A stretch of 64,000 nt of DNA from Wyeomyia smithii (GCF_029784165.1 NC_073694.1:168916118-168980117), one strand, 5' to 3'. Positions 35,271 through 48,027 are shown, numbered from the stretch's first letter. Program-made: numbers and translations. The notes: generated by a model from the sequence alone, not told the origin.

Positions 35271-37530
35271 TCTATATTGAAATAAGTTGGACTCCATCGT
35301 CGTCGTCGTTCATTCACGCAGACGACCCTACGGACTTCACTTGGGCCCGTACCTATTCCTTCTGCTTAGTCGCACCAACGCTCGAATCTGATTAATGAAA
35401 GTTTGAAATTCTCGTTCGCCAGCTTCGCACGAGATAGGATCGGAAGTAAAACGGGTGCAGGCAGGCCGAGCCGGACGAAATCACTCACCCGTGTGAGCTT
35501 CCTGGCGGCAGGGTTGCTGCGTGGTTGCGGTTAGAAGCTTCTTCGCACACGCACACCTACACACACACACACACACACACACACTCACTAAACCACCGTC
35601 GGTTGGTTTGGTTAGCAGGTACGTGTAGAGCATTTTAATGAATTATACAGTTCCTTTGTTTCGTCTGCTGTTTTTTTCTCTCTGCTCCTTAAGGTTCTGT
35701 GGAAGGAAGTGTTCCGACAGGAAGCACCGTCGGGACAGGGGTTGTTTCGTATGATAACAACATAATAAAACACGAAACTGAATTACTTTTATCGGTTCGT
35801 TAGAGTGCCGCCACGTCGTGGGAAACGCGCGCGGAGCCGGCGACAGACGGAACGCAAAGTTTTTGGGCACAGGATAATGGCTGATTCGTGATCCTTGACT
35901 GGCAGGTCGATGGCCGCCTCCGTAAGATCGAGTTGTCTGCCGGTGGCTCTCAGACTCGGCGATAGGTGGTAATTTTGTGCCGATGGTGCGTGAGCTCCGA
36001 TAATTGATTCCGTTCGTCTCACTGGAGGAGGTGGTTCCACTTCTAGCCGAAGTGTGTACAGTAAAGTGCGAGGGCTGGCAAACCACCACCGAAGCAATCA
36101 TTTATTTATCAAATTAAATTCAAATTTTCACTTCACCGGAACGGCTAATGATAGCGCAAAATATCAACCGCCGCCAAACCCCGCGATAGCGTAGGTGATA
36201 ATTGGCCCATTAATTAGTGACGCCCCAGTGGTGGTGTAGTACCTGGTGGCTTCATCAAACGACGACCGGTGACGAAGACGATGACGATAATATCGCGTTT
36301 CACGCGTGTCGCGTGATTCGCCTGAACAAAGCTCACTGCTCGTAAAATTCAATCGTCCCTCCAGGAGTCAACTGCTAAGTGTCGTTACGATTAGCCGAGC
36401 TGTAGATGATTTACGATTTATTGGCCAACGGAGCGACACGACCTTTTCGTTGCTTTTTTTTCTCGCAACATTTCGACGCATAACTTTTTATTGACTCACT
36501 CGATATGTAGTGCTGCTGCTACTTTCATCAAGCAACGCAAAGCTAATCTAAACTTTCCGCACGGAAAACCAGGTCCAAAGTTCAACGACTTCCGGGTGCG
36601 AAGACTGGAATTAATGGGAACTTTCAACAAGTGGGAAATGTTTCCGCATCCAGACGCTGCATAAATTCTGGTTCGAGAAAGTTTAATTTGTTTTTTGGTT
36701 CAGTTCATACAAAGCAAAACGGGAGAGAAAAAATAAAACGAACCCTGAAACAGGCAACAGCAAAAAAACCAGCCAGACAATCAGCCGCATCCCTTATCAC
36801 ACTGATGTCGAGCGATAGGAGATAGGAAGGAAAACTGTCTAACTCTAAGACCGGCTGCTCTCTTATCATTCGTCGGTTTCGATGCGCCTCCAGGGGCAAA
36901 ACCTTTCTCGAGAGTTGCCCCGAGTTTATGCGCCAACAGACAGGAGCGCCACACACAAACTGGGAGGTGTGAAAAATGATCCCGCGCCTGTGAAGGAGCA
37001 ACTTTGAACCGGCATTTCTTTCCGCACGGCATCACTTTTCAATTGCTAGGAAAACTCCATTAAAATATGATAATTAGACGTGCGAAAGCAACTTTATTCG
37101 TGTGTGAGTGTGGGTAGCAGCGTTAGACACATGAGAGAAAACCTTCCCGTTATTGTCGCTGCGGCACACAAAGTGTCGAATTTCGACCTAAACTCGAGGT
37201 CAACAAACTTACATTTATGACACAACTGTCAAATTACAGCTGTCAACTGAATCGCTGCACTGTGCGTCGTTGCCGTGTCCAAGTAGGCCACCATATCGGG
37301 TGTACTGTGCAACGACCAACCGGAGGGTCCGGACAAAGCAGGTGGGGGCGAAGATGGCGGAGAAACTGCAACATGAGCACATTTGTCTTGCGTCTGACGA
37401 TGATGACGATGATGTCATTATTGGCGATGTACGTACACACATGCGGCCGGGACAGCAAAGTTTCGCGCTTGTAAATGGATGAAATATACGCTAGGGTCTG
37501 GCGACCAATTGCGGATCCTGTGTAAATAGG
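35271..37530. other. Low-repeat island 4
   Basis: CpG-rich and non-repetitive apart from the AC microsatellite at 35559-35584 and GAT/GAC triplets near 37398. Overlapping frames on both strands (35643-36101 minus, 36705-37001 minus and 37243-37623 minus) carry no recognisable domain. Called non-coding by default. Confidence 0.45.
35559..35584 (+). repeat. AC dinucleotide microsatellite
   Basis: Thirteen AC units, continuous. Confidence 0.95.
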
Positions 37531-37539
37531 AATCCCAAA

Positions 37540-38260
37540 CATTTGCATTTTGTCCAGAAATAAAAAAAAAATCATGTAATTAGAAATAAAAAATAAGCTC
37601 TCCACACCTAGAAATAAAAACATATCGCTCCTGAATAACTGATTGGATATAAAGTCTCATTCCAACTTTCAACAAAAGTTCAAATCTAGATACTATTCGA
37701 GTTTTAATTTGAATCCGAAGCAAAACACAGACAAGACATAGTTATCATAAATTAGTAAAGCATCAAGATTAGCATAGTAAATTTAGGGAAAAAAAACAAT
37801 GTAATTCCCTGTTCCAATGGATGTTTGTATCCAAATAAAAATTCAAATTCAATTCGAATCATAAATAAACCAGATGTGAACGCTAATCTGAATTTATAAC
37901 AGTATAATTCATATTCATGATTATATTTTATATGCAAATTCAAATCCAAATCCACATTTAGCCAAACTTGAATTGGTTTTACCAAATTCTCACAATTCAA
38001 AATCGTATCTATTTATATTGGATATGGAATTTGAATTTCAACTTAAATTCTAATTCACATCCCAAGCCTGAATTCAAAGCTATATTCTATTCTCAACTCC
38101 AAATTCTTTAAATTGAATTGACGTGGACACACGCATTCAAACTGAAAACAAAAATCACATACAAAATTGATCCTGGAAACGAATTTAACTCGATTTCAAT
38201 TCTTTCCTTTCTTCCTCATTTCTACAACCAACGCAATATAACCCTATCCGATTACACTAG
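37540..38260. repeat. AT-rich tract with degenerate AAATTC/AATTCA words
   Basis: From about 37830 to 38150, hexamer-like words AAATTC, AATCCA and AATTCA recur on the plus strand at near-multiples of six bases. This suggests a decayed short-period satellite. No gene. Confidence 0.55.
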
Positions 38261-38291
38261 TCATCAAAAGAAAAAAAAATTGCCCTAAAGT

Positions 38292-38510
38292 TTAAACTGG
38301 TATAATGTGCAAGATTAATAATTCATAAACTGTTTTGGGGTCCCTAGCAAGCTCGAAAGCGCGTCGAATGGCCGCAGACCAATTGCTCGCAGGGTTCGTC
38401 GCTTTTATGTTTGCTAATCGGAGAACTTCATCTACATCTCTGAAGACTTTACGCAGTTTCGACTTGGTTAGGAGCACCTAAATTCACAGGAACAGTTAAA
38501 GAGCTATCAC
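38292..38510 (-). repeat. Interspersed repeat carrying a short conserved frame (copy 2)
   Basis: The minus strand encodes 61 residues, LLTKSKLRKVFRDVDEVLRL then ANIKATNPASNWSAAIRRAF, ELARDPKTVYELLILHIIPV, with no internal stop. There is no ATG: the frame opens with GTG directly after an in-frame TAG, so it is not a complete gene. The 5' flank GTTCCTGTGAA and the RKVF-D...NP-SN pattern recur at 24950, and the KATNPA piece at 39230. The regular, amphipathic sequence looks protein-derived, perhaps a transposon-encoded domain; I do not recognise it. Confidence 0.6.
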
Positions 38511-39224
38511 CTTTTGTCCAGCTTGAGATCCAGGTCATTTTTTTCATTTTTGTTGACCAGTTCACTATAGGATTTCGAGTGGAAAATTTTTCTATATTTT
38601 TTTAGAAAGTGTACACTTTAACTAAGAAAAGTTCGAATCTTCATACTGTCAGCAGGTACTAAGCCGAGATATCGAGATATGGAAACGAAAAATCGCAAAA
38701 ATTGCACTTCTTTCGAAAAAAAAGTAAATTTAAAAAAAAAATGATGGTCACGATAACAGAATAACTCCGAGCAGATCCCGCGTTTGGTCCTCTACCTGCA
38801 TTCTTCTAAATTTTCTACTAAAAAGTTCTGGAGAGTTTTGCTGCGACCAACGATTTGAAACGTTTTGAAAATTTTTGGTCCCTCTAGGGAATACACGAAA
38901 TCAAACATATTGTCACCCTATCTTAGGACTGAACACCCTAATAGGCAAATAAAAAAAACCAGTCTATTTTTTTTCGCTGCTGACCAATCTCTGAAGTTTT
39001 CAGCAAAATTGAAGCACTTGAAAAAAAAGTTTTTTGTTTGTCTAGAATTGCTGATCTTTGAAACGGTTTGACCGATATTCACCAAATTTGACATGCATGT
39101 TCCTTACACATGAGAGATAATCAAAAGCGTATGAGGAATGAGAGGTCAGCCTCTGGAAGTGAACGGGAAGAGCTGAATACCAAACAAGTGCATGCATAAT
39201 TTCCGCTTTTTATACAAAAGTAAG
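38511..39224. other. AT-rich spacer
   Basis: Includes phrases such as TCTCTGAAGTTTTCAGCAAA that may be degenerate repeat. No gene recognised. Confidence 0.35.
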
Positions 39225-39370
39225 CGAACGTTAAAGCGACGAACCCCGCGAGGAATTTCCTGCGGCCTTTATAATTTATAATATTTTTTCATACTTCTCT
39301 ATTTTAAGCTGCAGGGCAAAACCTATGTTGATTGTCGGCTTCATTTGTCTACTGACACTAAAATGTCAAT
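39225..39370 (+). repeat. Fragment of the same short-frame repeat (copy 3)
   Basis: GTTAAAGCGACGAACCCCGC then CTGCGGCC matches the KATNPA segment of the 38292 copy. Downstream, GGGCAAAACCTATGTTGA matches GGACAAAACCTGTGTTGA at 25131. This shows the family extends past the frame. Confidence 0.55.
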
Positions 39371-41540
39371 ATGACGAAATCATTAAATGGAACTTTGAAA
39401 AAAAAAAAAACGAGATATAAAAAAGGTATTTATACGCAGAAAAAATATTAGAGTTACTTTTCAAAGCTACTTAAATTAGCTAACCGACTGTTCCAGGTTA
39501 AAAAACTTATAAGTTTTATAACAGTACAAAAATCTCCAAACATCATGATAATAAATTAAGCATAGTAACGGTTCTGAAGTCCAGAAAAGTTCACACCAGA
39601 AAATAATTTTAAACTTCAAAACCAGAATCAAGTTCAAAATCAGTGGAAATCACCGCTAGAGTCAGAAAAGATCACAGAAGAAAATAATCCCAAATCAGAA
39701 TAAGCGATGAGAAAATTATCTAATAGATAATATCTCTGCTCGTAAAAAGTAAACACAATCCTTTGACTACGAACAATTTTTTTTTCAAGGTTTGAAAGAC
39801 CAAAAACAAAATGACAAAACAAAACCGAATCCAGAATCGGTGGATAATATTTCTTACAGCAAAAGCAAAAAAAAAAACGTCCAAAAAAAGAGAACTAAAA
39901 TAATAGAAAAAATCCGAAATATAAATCAGAATGGTCAAAAAGGCCTCTGAAGAGAAGGCAAAACCAAAACAGATTACAATTCAAGACCCGAAAAAAAACG
40001 GTAGGTCAAAAATAGAAAACCAAACAAGGACACACTAGAAACTGTGTCCAAAGTGACTTCCGAATATGCTATTGGCAAAAGACCAAAATGGAAAATAAAC
40101 ACACATTTAGCCAGAATATTCTGAAAGGCCAGAAAAGATTTGAATTGAAGAAAGAAAATTAAGGTTATAATCGAAAAAAATCCGAATGGCAGAAAAAGCT
40201 AAAACATGAGATTATTCCAATATACAGAATCGAAATTTGCTTTAAAAGGCCAAATAGGAAATGATCCTAACATGCGTGAAGAATCGCCAAATTAAGAGTA
40301 AGAAAATAACACTTTTAAATACTAGAAAACTTCCATCTAGAAAAGGATTCCAAACTGGGCTCAAAATCGTCGGTAAAACTCTACAGGCCAAAAAAAAATA
40401 TTGATTCGAATTTCAGCTCAGGATTGTCTCGAAGTTTGTTCAAAATTCAAAATATAATCTCAAAAAATAATCGTAGCTCAGCTTAGAATCTCTAAAATCA
40501 CTAGAAAAGAGAAAAACAGCTCAGAACCGCTAAGAAGGATAGAAAACACCTGAAAATCTATAACAGAAGATAACCAGAGTCTGCAATATTTCCGCATTTG
40601 ATCCGCGCATCCTGGAAAACAGCAATGAAAGGTCTCATTTCCGGTTGGTACTCGGAAGCCGGGAATGAAAAACAAAAACTTTAATCAAAAATTCCAAAAT
40701 TTGTTCCCATTACCTGGGAATCTGTGAATGGAAACGAGATACTTCTCATGAAAAGGAGAATTGTTAACAGATCGAAACCAAAGCAAAACAGACGAATGAT
40801 GGAATGACTGAGTGTTAAAACTGCTATACAGTTTGATGACGTCAACTTTGCGTTTTAACTTGGTATTTTGTATTACTGCACTGTAGTGAATTATGAGATT
40901 TTCCGGGAAATTCAGGGATCTTGGGATTCCAGAAACCAATATCTCTTTTTCCGGATTCCGGGAATCCAATTTCCCGGAATTCCAAACCCTAGAAATATCC
41001 TCAAATTAGGTTTAGAATATCGGATGGGAAAGTTTTCTATAGTCATAAAAAGTTTCCAAAGTAGGTTCTAAAAATTACTCAAAAAATAAAGCCAAAAATA
41101 ATTACAAATCAAGCTCTGAACCACCGCTTGTAAAGGCCAAAAATAATTGAAAAAGCCTTGCGACCAGAGTGAAAAAGGATTCCAATTTCAAAGACCAAAA
41201 ATGATCTAATACTAGGCTCCGGGATGTCGAAAATTACTTGTTAAGACCAGAAATGCCGAATAGACATAAACCAAATTAATCTTAGCGTCGGGTAAAAATT
41301 TTTCTGAGTCTGAGTCCAGAAGAGTTTAAAAAGTATCGTAAATTAAGCTTGGAATCACAAAATAAATGCTTCTAAAGGTCCAAGAAAACGGAACCAGAAA
41401 ATAATCCCTAAATAAGTTCCAGAATTGCTGAACACTTCAAAAGAACAGGAAAGTCCAAAACATAAAATAACCTCAAATTAGGCTCAGAACTTTGGACGGT
41501 AAGATTATCTTCGCTCATAAAAAATATCCAAATATTTTTC
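39371..41540 (+). repeat. Degenerate A-rich satellite-like block
   Basis: About 2 kb in which phrases like CCAGAAAATAATCCCAAAT, GGCTCAGAATCGC, GGCCAGAAAAGATC and TTCTAAAGGTC recur in loosely similar order. I estimate a period of roughly 70-90 bp, with strong divergence. Open frames are accidental. The GGGAATTCC-type palindromic words near 40905-40985 are part of the block. Confidence 0.55.
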
Positions 41541-41549
41541 ATATCTTGT

Positions 41550-41901
41550 GAGGCGTCATCAACAAATTACGTAAGGTGTTTTCATCGTAATTTTCGACTC
41601 CCTTTTCCTTCCATTATAAGGCCACGAAAAAATTTTCATTACCTTCCCTCCGTCGTACAAATGTTATGTAAGATTTTCTTTCAAAGGAAAAAAATTTTTA
41701 TTTTTTTAAATTTTTTATTTTTTTTTTTTTAATTTTTAGGTAGATGAAAGTGGATATTTGTGTGTTTTTTGTTTTATTTTGAATTTTTAAGTCTTATGGA
41801 AGATTTTCTAAAAACCCTTTCTCTCACTTTGAAGGTATTGGTAAGAAATTTGGATACTCTTCCTCTTCACAGAAATGCTTACGTAATTTGTAGATGCCCC
41901 T
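41550..41901. mobile_element. Foldback MITE with ACAAATTACGTAAG ends
   Basis: The left end AGGCGTCATCAACAAATTAC then GTAAGG, and the right end read inward on the minus strand AGGGGCATCTACAAATTACG then TAAGC, are inverted repeats of about 25 bp around 300 bp of T-rich sequence. The ends are related to the 31441-31579 element. No coding capacity. Confidence 0.7.
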
Positions 41902-42870
41902 AGGTTTATCCAAATTACTTAGTTTTCAGAAAATTTCAAAACCGTCTTCAGAGCAAAAAAGGTGAGAAACAATCCAATAACAAGAAGAATAAACAGGCAA
42001 AGAACGCTTCTTCAGGTTGGGAAACATCATAAACAAAAAATGATTACAAACCGAGAAGAGTTTCAGAGTCAACATAGACTTCTAAAGAGTTAATCTAATA
42101 GTGAAGCTTCAATGAATTCTGTTCCGGCAGGACCATTTTGGCAGCATCGCACCAAAACAATAAAAACGGCTTGTGGGAGTAATGTTATGTACTTTAAACC
42201 ATTATATTGTAAGAATCTGACCCAGAAAACTGAATTTCCTGAAGAGAGAAAAATCATTCGGGACACCGCTGACGCTGGTTTGAAAGTTAATAAGTTGCTG
42301 AATCTTTGGTGCTAAAACTATCGGAATCGGAAAGATTTGCAAAAGCTACAATAATTTTTCCCATCATGCACGCAGGAGGAAAAACGTTCAAGTCCCCACC
42401 TTGTTTCTAGATAAAAGCTAATGTTATCAAAATTTGCCTTTTGACGAACTCTGAAATGAAATTATCGACATCGCTTCGACATAGATCGTAGATATATTTC
42501 TAGAAGAGAAGTAGCTTGAAGTCTAATACTCGTAGTAATATTTCCGTAACTAAATCTGCAGGCGCTGTAGGAAGTGGGTTGCCCATGACAGTGTGAAATA
42601 TTTGTTAATAATGCTGATTAATGTAGTGGAAGTACATAGTAGAATATATGCAGAAATCAGCTCTTTTTAAAAATCAATCCAGGTTGATATAGGTGTTTCA
42701 TCTAATGTCGTCTGGTTGATTCACAAAAATCACAAAACAAAAAACAATTGATAGCAACAAACACTTCCAAACGTTTTGATTTCCTACAAGAGTTTTTAAC
42801 ATGAAAAGTTATAGATATCTGAAGAGAAAAACAACATTCTAATGAAAAAAATGGTGCATAGACTACCTTT
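41902..42870. other. AT-rich spacer with one unassigned frame
   Basis: The 42112-42315 frame (67 codons, ATG start) has a balanced amino-acid make-up but no motif I recognise. It could be a fragment of a retroelement protein or chance. Nothing else seen. Confidence 0.3.
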
Positions 42871-45800
42871 TCGCTCATCTGTTGTGAAACTTTATTCTAT
42901 TATTCAAAATTTCGGAAGAAAAATTGCCAACCGCACAGTCGATTATTTTGCGTCGTCCATAATCACCAACTCGCCCCACATCGGCGCGCACATCCGGTGA
43001 CACTCCTTCGGCATACGCTTCCGCGCGCGCGGTGCCCGAAGAGAACTCGTCCGCAAATTTGGCATCCAACCAAATGAAGTGGAAACAAAGTGAGATTAAT
43101 TACTCCATCTGCACAACAAGCTGCCGCGCCCCCTCCCTTTCCCGCCTATCGCGACCGCATCTGTGTACTAAACCCACCACGGGTGGAAAGTGTATAAATA
43201 AACCGGCGTGCGAGCGGAATCTGCGTGTGCAGTATGTGTTGTGTGGCTGCGTGTTTGTGCCCGATAATAAACGAGAATCGAAGCGCAAGCCAAGAGAAGC
43301 AGAAGAAAAAGAGCAGCAAACGATAACCAGCAGAGAAGAGCGCGCGTATAAATAAAAGCTATTTTATGCACATTTCAAATGGTTCGCGAAATGTAAATAA
43401 CCGGCGACCGACCGGCAGCAAAAGCAGCAGCAGCAGCCCGTCTGGTTTTCCAGTTGATCAGCTGTTCCAATGTGCCGAACGATCACGGCGATGGCCGGCC
43501 GGATTATTGGCCGGAGGACCCTCAACATTAACACTCCTAACCTCTAAAATCGAATGCGGCTCTGCTCGGCTCGGGGGGCACAACACAAATTGATCGCTCG
43601 AAATGAGTGGGGCCTCGCGTTCCGCCGCCGGTCATTAATTTACGTTGAGTAAGTAAAATGTGGAAGGGAAGATCATTAATCAGTTTGCAACAAAGATGTG
43701 CGCGCTAAAGCGCAGCCTTCTGCCACGGGGGCAATGATTATGTAATCCGATTGCGATCTGACGAACTATGATTGACAGCAAGAAGCGATGACCTTAATCC
43801 TGACAAGGGATCCTAGGGACGGCTAGTGATTCGTGCACTGCAGTGAAGAATCATTCATCGATTCGCAAACTATCGCACGTTCCACATTCTCCGGTTTAGC
43901 GATGCAACAGCAGCAGCAGCGTTGCAGTCGATAATGTACGATTAAGGATGGAATTTATTAGAAGTATAAGCAAGTAAACCCATACCCATCTACGTGAACG
44001 CATACGACACGCAGTCACAAGCTGCGGTCTAATCTTCGCGGGCGGGTGAGAGTGCAGATATGAGCGGAGAACCGGAGACGGTTGGTGCAGTAAACGGCTA
44101 AGCAAATAATGGCACAAAACGCAAACGCTGAGTGCACTGACCGACTACAAGGTAGCGCGCGGTGTACTCTGCGAACGGTCCGCAGCGCTGGCCGTAGAAC
44201 ACTTGGGACCTCTATCGTGTTGACAGCCTCGGACGGAGCGATTGGAGTGGTGTGCGGGTCGCAGAGCGGGTAGGCAAATTGAGGTGGGCAACTAGAATGC
44301 ATATGTCTCGCAGACCTATCCATGTGTCATCCATATCGGTATGCCGATATCGCGTGATCTACGCCGCCGCCGGTACCCGAGACCGGTGATGAAGAGGCTG
44401 AGTGGCATGCGGTTGACACGGTGCAGATTTATATCAGTATAGGCTTCGACAAAAGTCAAGGCACACCGGTACTAGGCCAGAGACAGATCCAGGACAATAG
44501 CCGAGACAACGGAGGGCTGTGAGTGAAATATCGCTCGTCGCTCGAGACACAACAGTTGAGATGGTTGGTTTCTCACCACTACCGAACCGGAGGACCTTCG
44601 CGGCGAATATGCAATCGGAAAAGGTCAAAGGAATACTGACCGATGGAGTTCTAAACTGCTGTATTGGACCCGATTCGGTGCTTAATTTTATTGCAGTAAA
44701 CATTCCGAGACGTCGCAATTAGTGCAAAAAGTTTTCCTGCCTCCGCTAAGTTTATGTTAAACTTTTCAAAAGCAAATAAATACCAGTTGAACACCAACAA
44801 TCCAATACTTTCCCGTCTCGTCCGTCCGCACTATCTCACTTGGGAGTTCATTGCTTAGATAAAGCGATAAACTTTGTCCTCCGGTAGCGAAAGAGGAATG
44901 CAGCCCGCTTCTGCGTGCGCGTTCGCGTCATCGAACGCAAAACTTTAACCTACCACCCCCTTTCCTCTTTTCACCGGTAAAACAAACTCTTCTACAGCTA
45001 CCGGCTTTAAGGTAGAAATTCCGCAATTCCAACCGGTCCTGGAGTGAAAACTAAATATTTACCACTTGAGTTAACGCTGCCGCCGCCGCCCCTCAGCGAT
45101 GAGCGCATCGCTCACCATCTAATGACTGAATTTGTCCAACGAACCGGCGACGACGACGGTCAGCCTTCTTACTTTTCAATAACAATTTACTTTTATTCCC
45201 GACAAACACATGCTGATGTTGCCCCCCTTCCCCTAGCTGTACCATATCGAATAGGGTCCAAAAAAGTCCATAAAAATAAATGTTTATCCCCTGAATGCAC
45301 AGAAGGACCTCCAACGCAAGAAGCAACCAAGAAAAAAGTACGCAGAGAGCCATTTTGAATAAATAAACGATTCCCGGGGATCAATTTCAATCTGTTACCA
45401 GAGCGCTGCTCGGGAGCGCACTTAAATAATAGCTGCCGCAGCTCCACCCACCAATTCGGGTGGTGCGGAAAAACGCAACATCAAAAGCGCCATTTTCGCT
45501 CGTTTTGATCTATCCTTAAACTAACTTTTTAACATACTATAACATTTTATGGGATTGCAGATAAAGCCCGCCCCATCGCCCATTCGGAGCGTCCTGAGGG
45601 TTACTGGAGGAACGCTAGAAGAATAAAAAGCGAAAAACTGATCCGGGACCAGAAGAAAGTGCGACCAGCAGCTTTCAACAGCAGCAGCGCCAGCTTGAAC
45701 TTAGTTTGGCCATGGGTGAAGAGGGAGGGCGGGGGTGCTGCAGAATTTATATGCAAATTTTCCGCTTGACAGTTTGCAGCAGCCAGCAAGAAAGAGAGCA

Positions 45801-46180
45801 ACCGGAAGCCCCCGGTGCAGTGTGCCGCGCGCGGTGGGAGGAAGAAATATTATGAAACGAAGCGAGAAAACATTGAAAATTTATTGGGCAATAGTCGTTT
45901 TCCAGATCGTCTGCGTTCCAGCGATCCAACGGAGACGAGGAACGTAAATGGAAGTGCGGTCCAGTTAGGTCACGGCGGCAAGTAATTGGAGACTGTGCCG
46001 GACGGTGATGGTTCCTATGGTGCATACCTAGCAGAATGATTTGCGAAACATGGCTGGACTGAATGTTTCCATTGTGAGAACGGAAAGTCGAATGACGTAG
46101 TGAATGAATTAAATCATAATAGAATAAAGCAATCCGACAAAAAACTGGAAACAAGTAATTTGAAACCTATTAAATTAAAT
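42871..46180. other. Low-repeat island 5
   Basis: CpG-rich and non-repetitive, with CAG/GCA triplet runs (43422, 43906 and 45679). The minus-strand frame 42875-43069 and plus-strand frame 43032-43355 look fairly protein-like, but begin with TTG and GTG and match nothing known. I find no convincing exon with splice sites. Probably intron or intergenic. Confidence 0.4.
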
Positions 46181-47344
46181 AATCTTAAAAGCAATTCATA
46201 TAATTCATGACAAGAATCTACTAGGATTACCTAAAAATTAAATAGTTTTGAAAGCAAATAAAAATTCGTTGAAATTCATCTAGGTACGAATTAAAGGGTT
46301 TATAGTTTTTTTAGTGTGAAACTTTTTTTGGCTTTATATTGAAGTAACATTTTTTGGAAACATTTTTTGAAAACTTTATACAAACTCTAGGAAAAATGCA
46401 GAGCTCTTCTGTTATTAGATGTACCAATATTGCTACACATGATTATATTGTTACTTGCACGCATACGTTTTCATCCTTACTGTTACGCTTACTACTGCTC
46501 TACGATACCACGCCTCATTCTTTTTGCCAAGTATCGTCTGTTTCTGACCTGTTTTATATTAAAAAACAGACTTATTTTGTCAAGAGCAAATCGGCGTTTT
46601 GCAGAGAATTTAGCGTGAAGGAAGAGTTACGTAGGGAGAGCCTGAGTCTGATTTCTAGCAAGTCTAATGTTTGCTAAGCGTCACAGTTATTTTATTTTCT
46701 CTTAATTTCGTCGGTCACGCTTAACAAAAACCATACCAAAACCGTAGTTAGTTGAAAAGTCACCTGGACTCAAAAAAAAGGCGTGAATTTAACTTGCGAC
46801 TTTCACAAAATAATCGTACCAACTTATAAATATTTTTTTAAATTTTCTGCTCCTTATCTGTGCTTGATCCACCAATCAAGTCTACCCAATCTAGTGCCTT
46901 CTTTTCAAGCGACTTGAAAATCGTATTATTAATGATTTTTTTTTTCGTGGAGAAACATTTGAAAGAAAAACATCGACGATGAAATTTGAAGTTGAAACCC
47001 TTTTGATGTTTCAAAACCCACCCACATTTCTCCAAAAAACAGAATTGGTTGAAATTCATTCTTCACCAATCACTCCATTAAAGCAACATTTGAACTAAAC
47101 TAAAGCTACTAAGCCAAACATATAAGATACTTGAGTCGATTTGGGAAGTAAGTCAGTGTTAAAAAAATCATAATTGTAACAACGCCAACAAACACATTCT
47201 GGTTGAGGATGACTTGGATGAGTTTTTGAATGTTTTTCGGTGATTTTGCGCGAGTCGCATAATGATTATTCTGAAATGTATGCCCTAGAACCTTGAAATC
47301 AAGATTTCTCTTGATATAGTTGGGAAATACGGCTTTTTTCATTT
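46181..47344. other. AT-rich spacer
   Basis: AT-rich. The 46354-46677 frame (107 codons) has no recognisable content. Confidence 0.35.
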
Positions 47345-48027
47345 TTAACGGTGGATCAAAACGCTACTATGTTTTATCTCCGACGTTTCGGCCTTTGGAC
47401 TTGGCCTTCCTCACGGGATCTACAAATTTCTTCAATCATTTCATATAATTAGTGATTTTTCTTTCCAAAAAACACTAACATTGCTAACAAAGTCCGAGAA
47501 AACAAATTGAATCCACCAACGCATCGTGCTTTTTAATATGGACAAAGTTGGTAGATAGTCCTAAAGCTTGAACTAACTTTAACGTTTTAATAAAGGTACT
47601 CTGATAGCTATGACAACCTATCGTAAAACTTTATAAGCTTAGTGGTCCCCGTGGTTCTGTGGTTAGCGATGTCGGTCGGCTAGCTCTCCCACACGGTTGT
47701 GATATCGAGCTAGAAATTTTCTCGACTCAGCACTGGGGCACGGTGTAGCGTTGTACTTATCCTACAACATGGAAAATGTGCCAAAAACAATATCGATAAC
47801 GAATTCTCTCAACTAATCTAGTTGATCGAGACCGCATTAGCCCCCAGGCTAGCGTGCGATATTGTTTTATAGGCTGAACGAAAAACGGTGCAACTTTATG
47901 TGAGTGTTTTAAAAAAAATGTAAGTTTTTTCAGAAAAATATACTGTTAATATAAATTGTTTTAATAAATTTGTAGATCCCCTGAGGAAGGGTAAGTGAAG
48001 CATAGTAGCTTTCTGATCCACCGTTAA
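47345..48027. mobile_element. Inverted-repeat element with GAAACGTCGG signature (copy 4), split by a SINE
   Basis: The left arm (47345-47426) and right arm (47970-48027) are inverted copies starting TTAACGGTGGATC; the right arm has lost about 25 bases. On the minus strand the left arm reads GTGAGGA, a base, GGCC, loop AAGTCCAAA, GGCC, GAAACGTCGG. The right arm, on the plus strand, preserves the uncorrupted CCCCTGAGGA. Reconstructing both suggests the family core C-TGAGGA / stem / GAAA. The interior (47427-47969) carries an unassigned 210-bp stretch and the SINE at 47644. Confidence 0.65.
47644..47885 (+). mobile_element. tRNA-derived SINE inside the inverted-repeat element
   Basis: The head CCCCGTGGTTCTGTGGTTAG includes an A-box-like TGGTTAGCGATG (47661-47672), and a degenerate B box GGTTGTGATATCGAGC lies at about 47695. 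The body runs to about 47880, ending in GATATTGTTTTA; no long A tail. It is the same family as the fragment at 1686. Its position between the arms of the 47345 element shows it inserted later. Confidence 0.65.
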
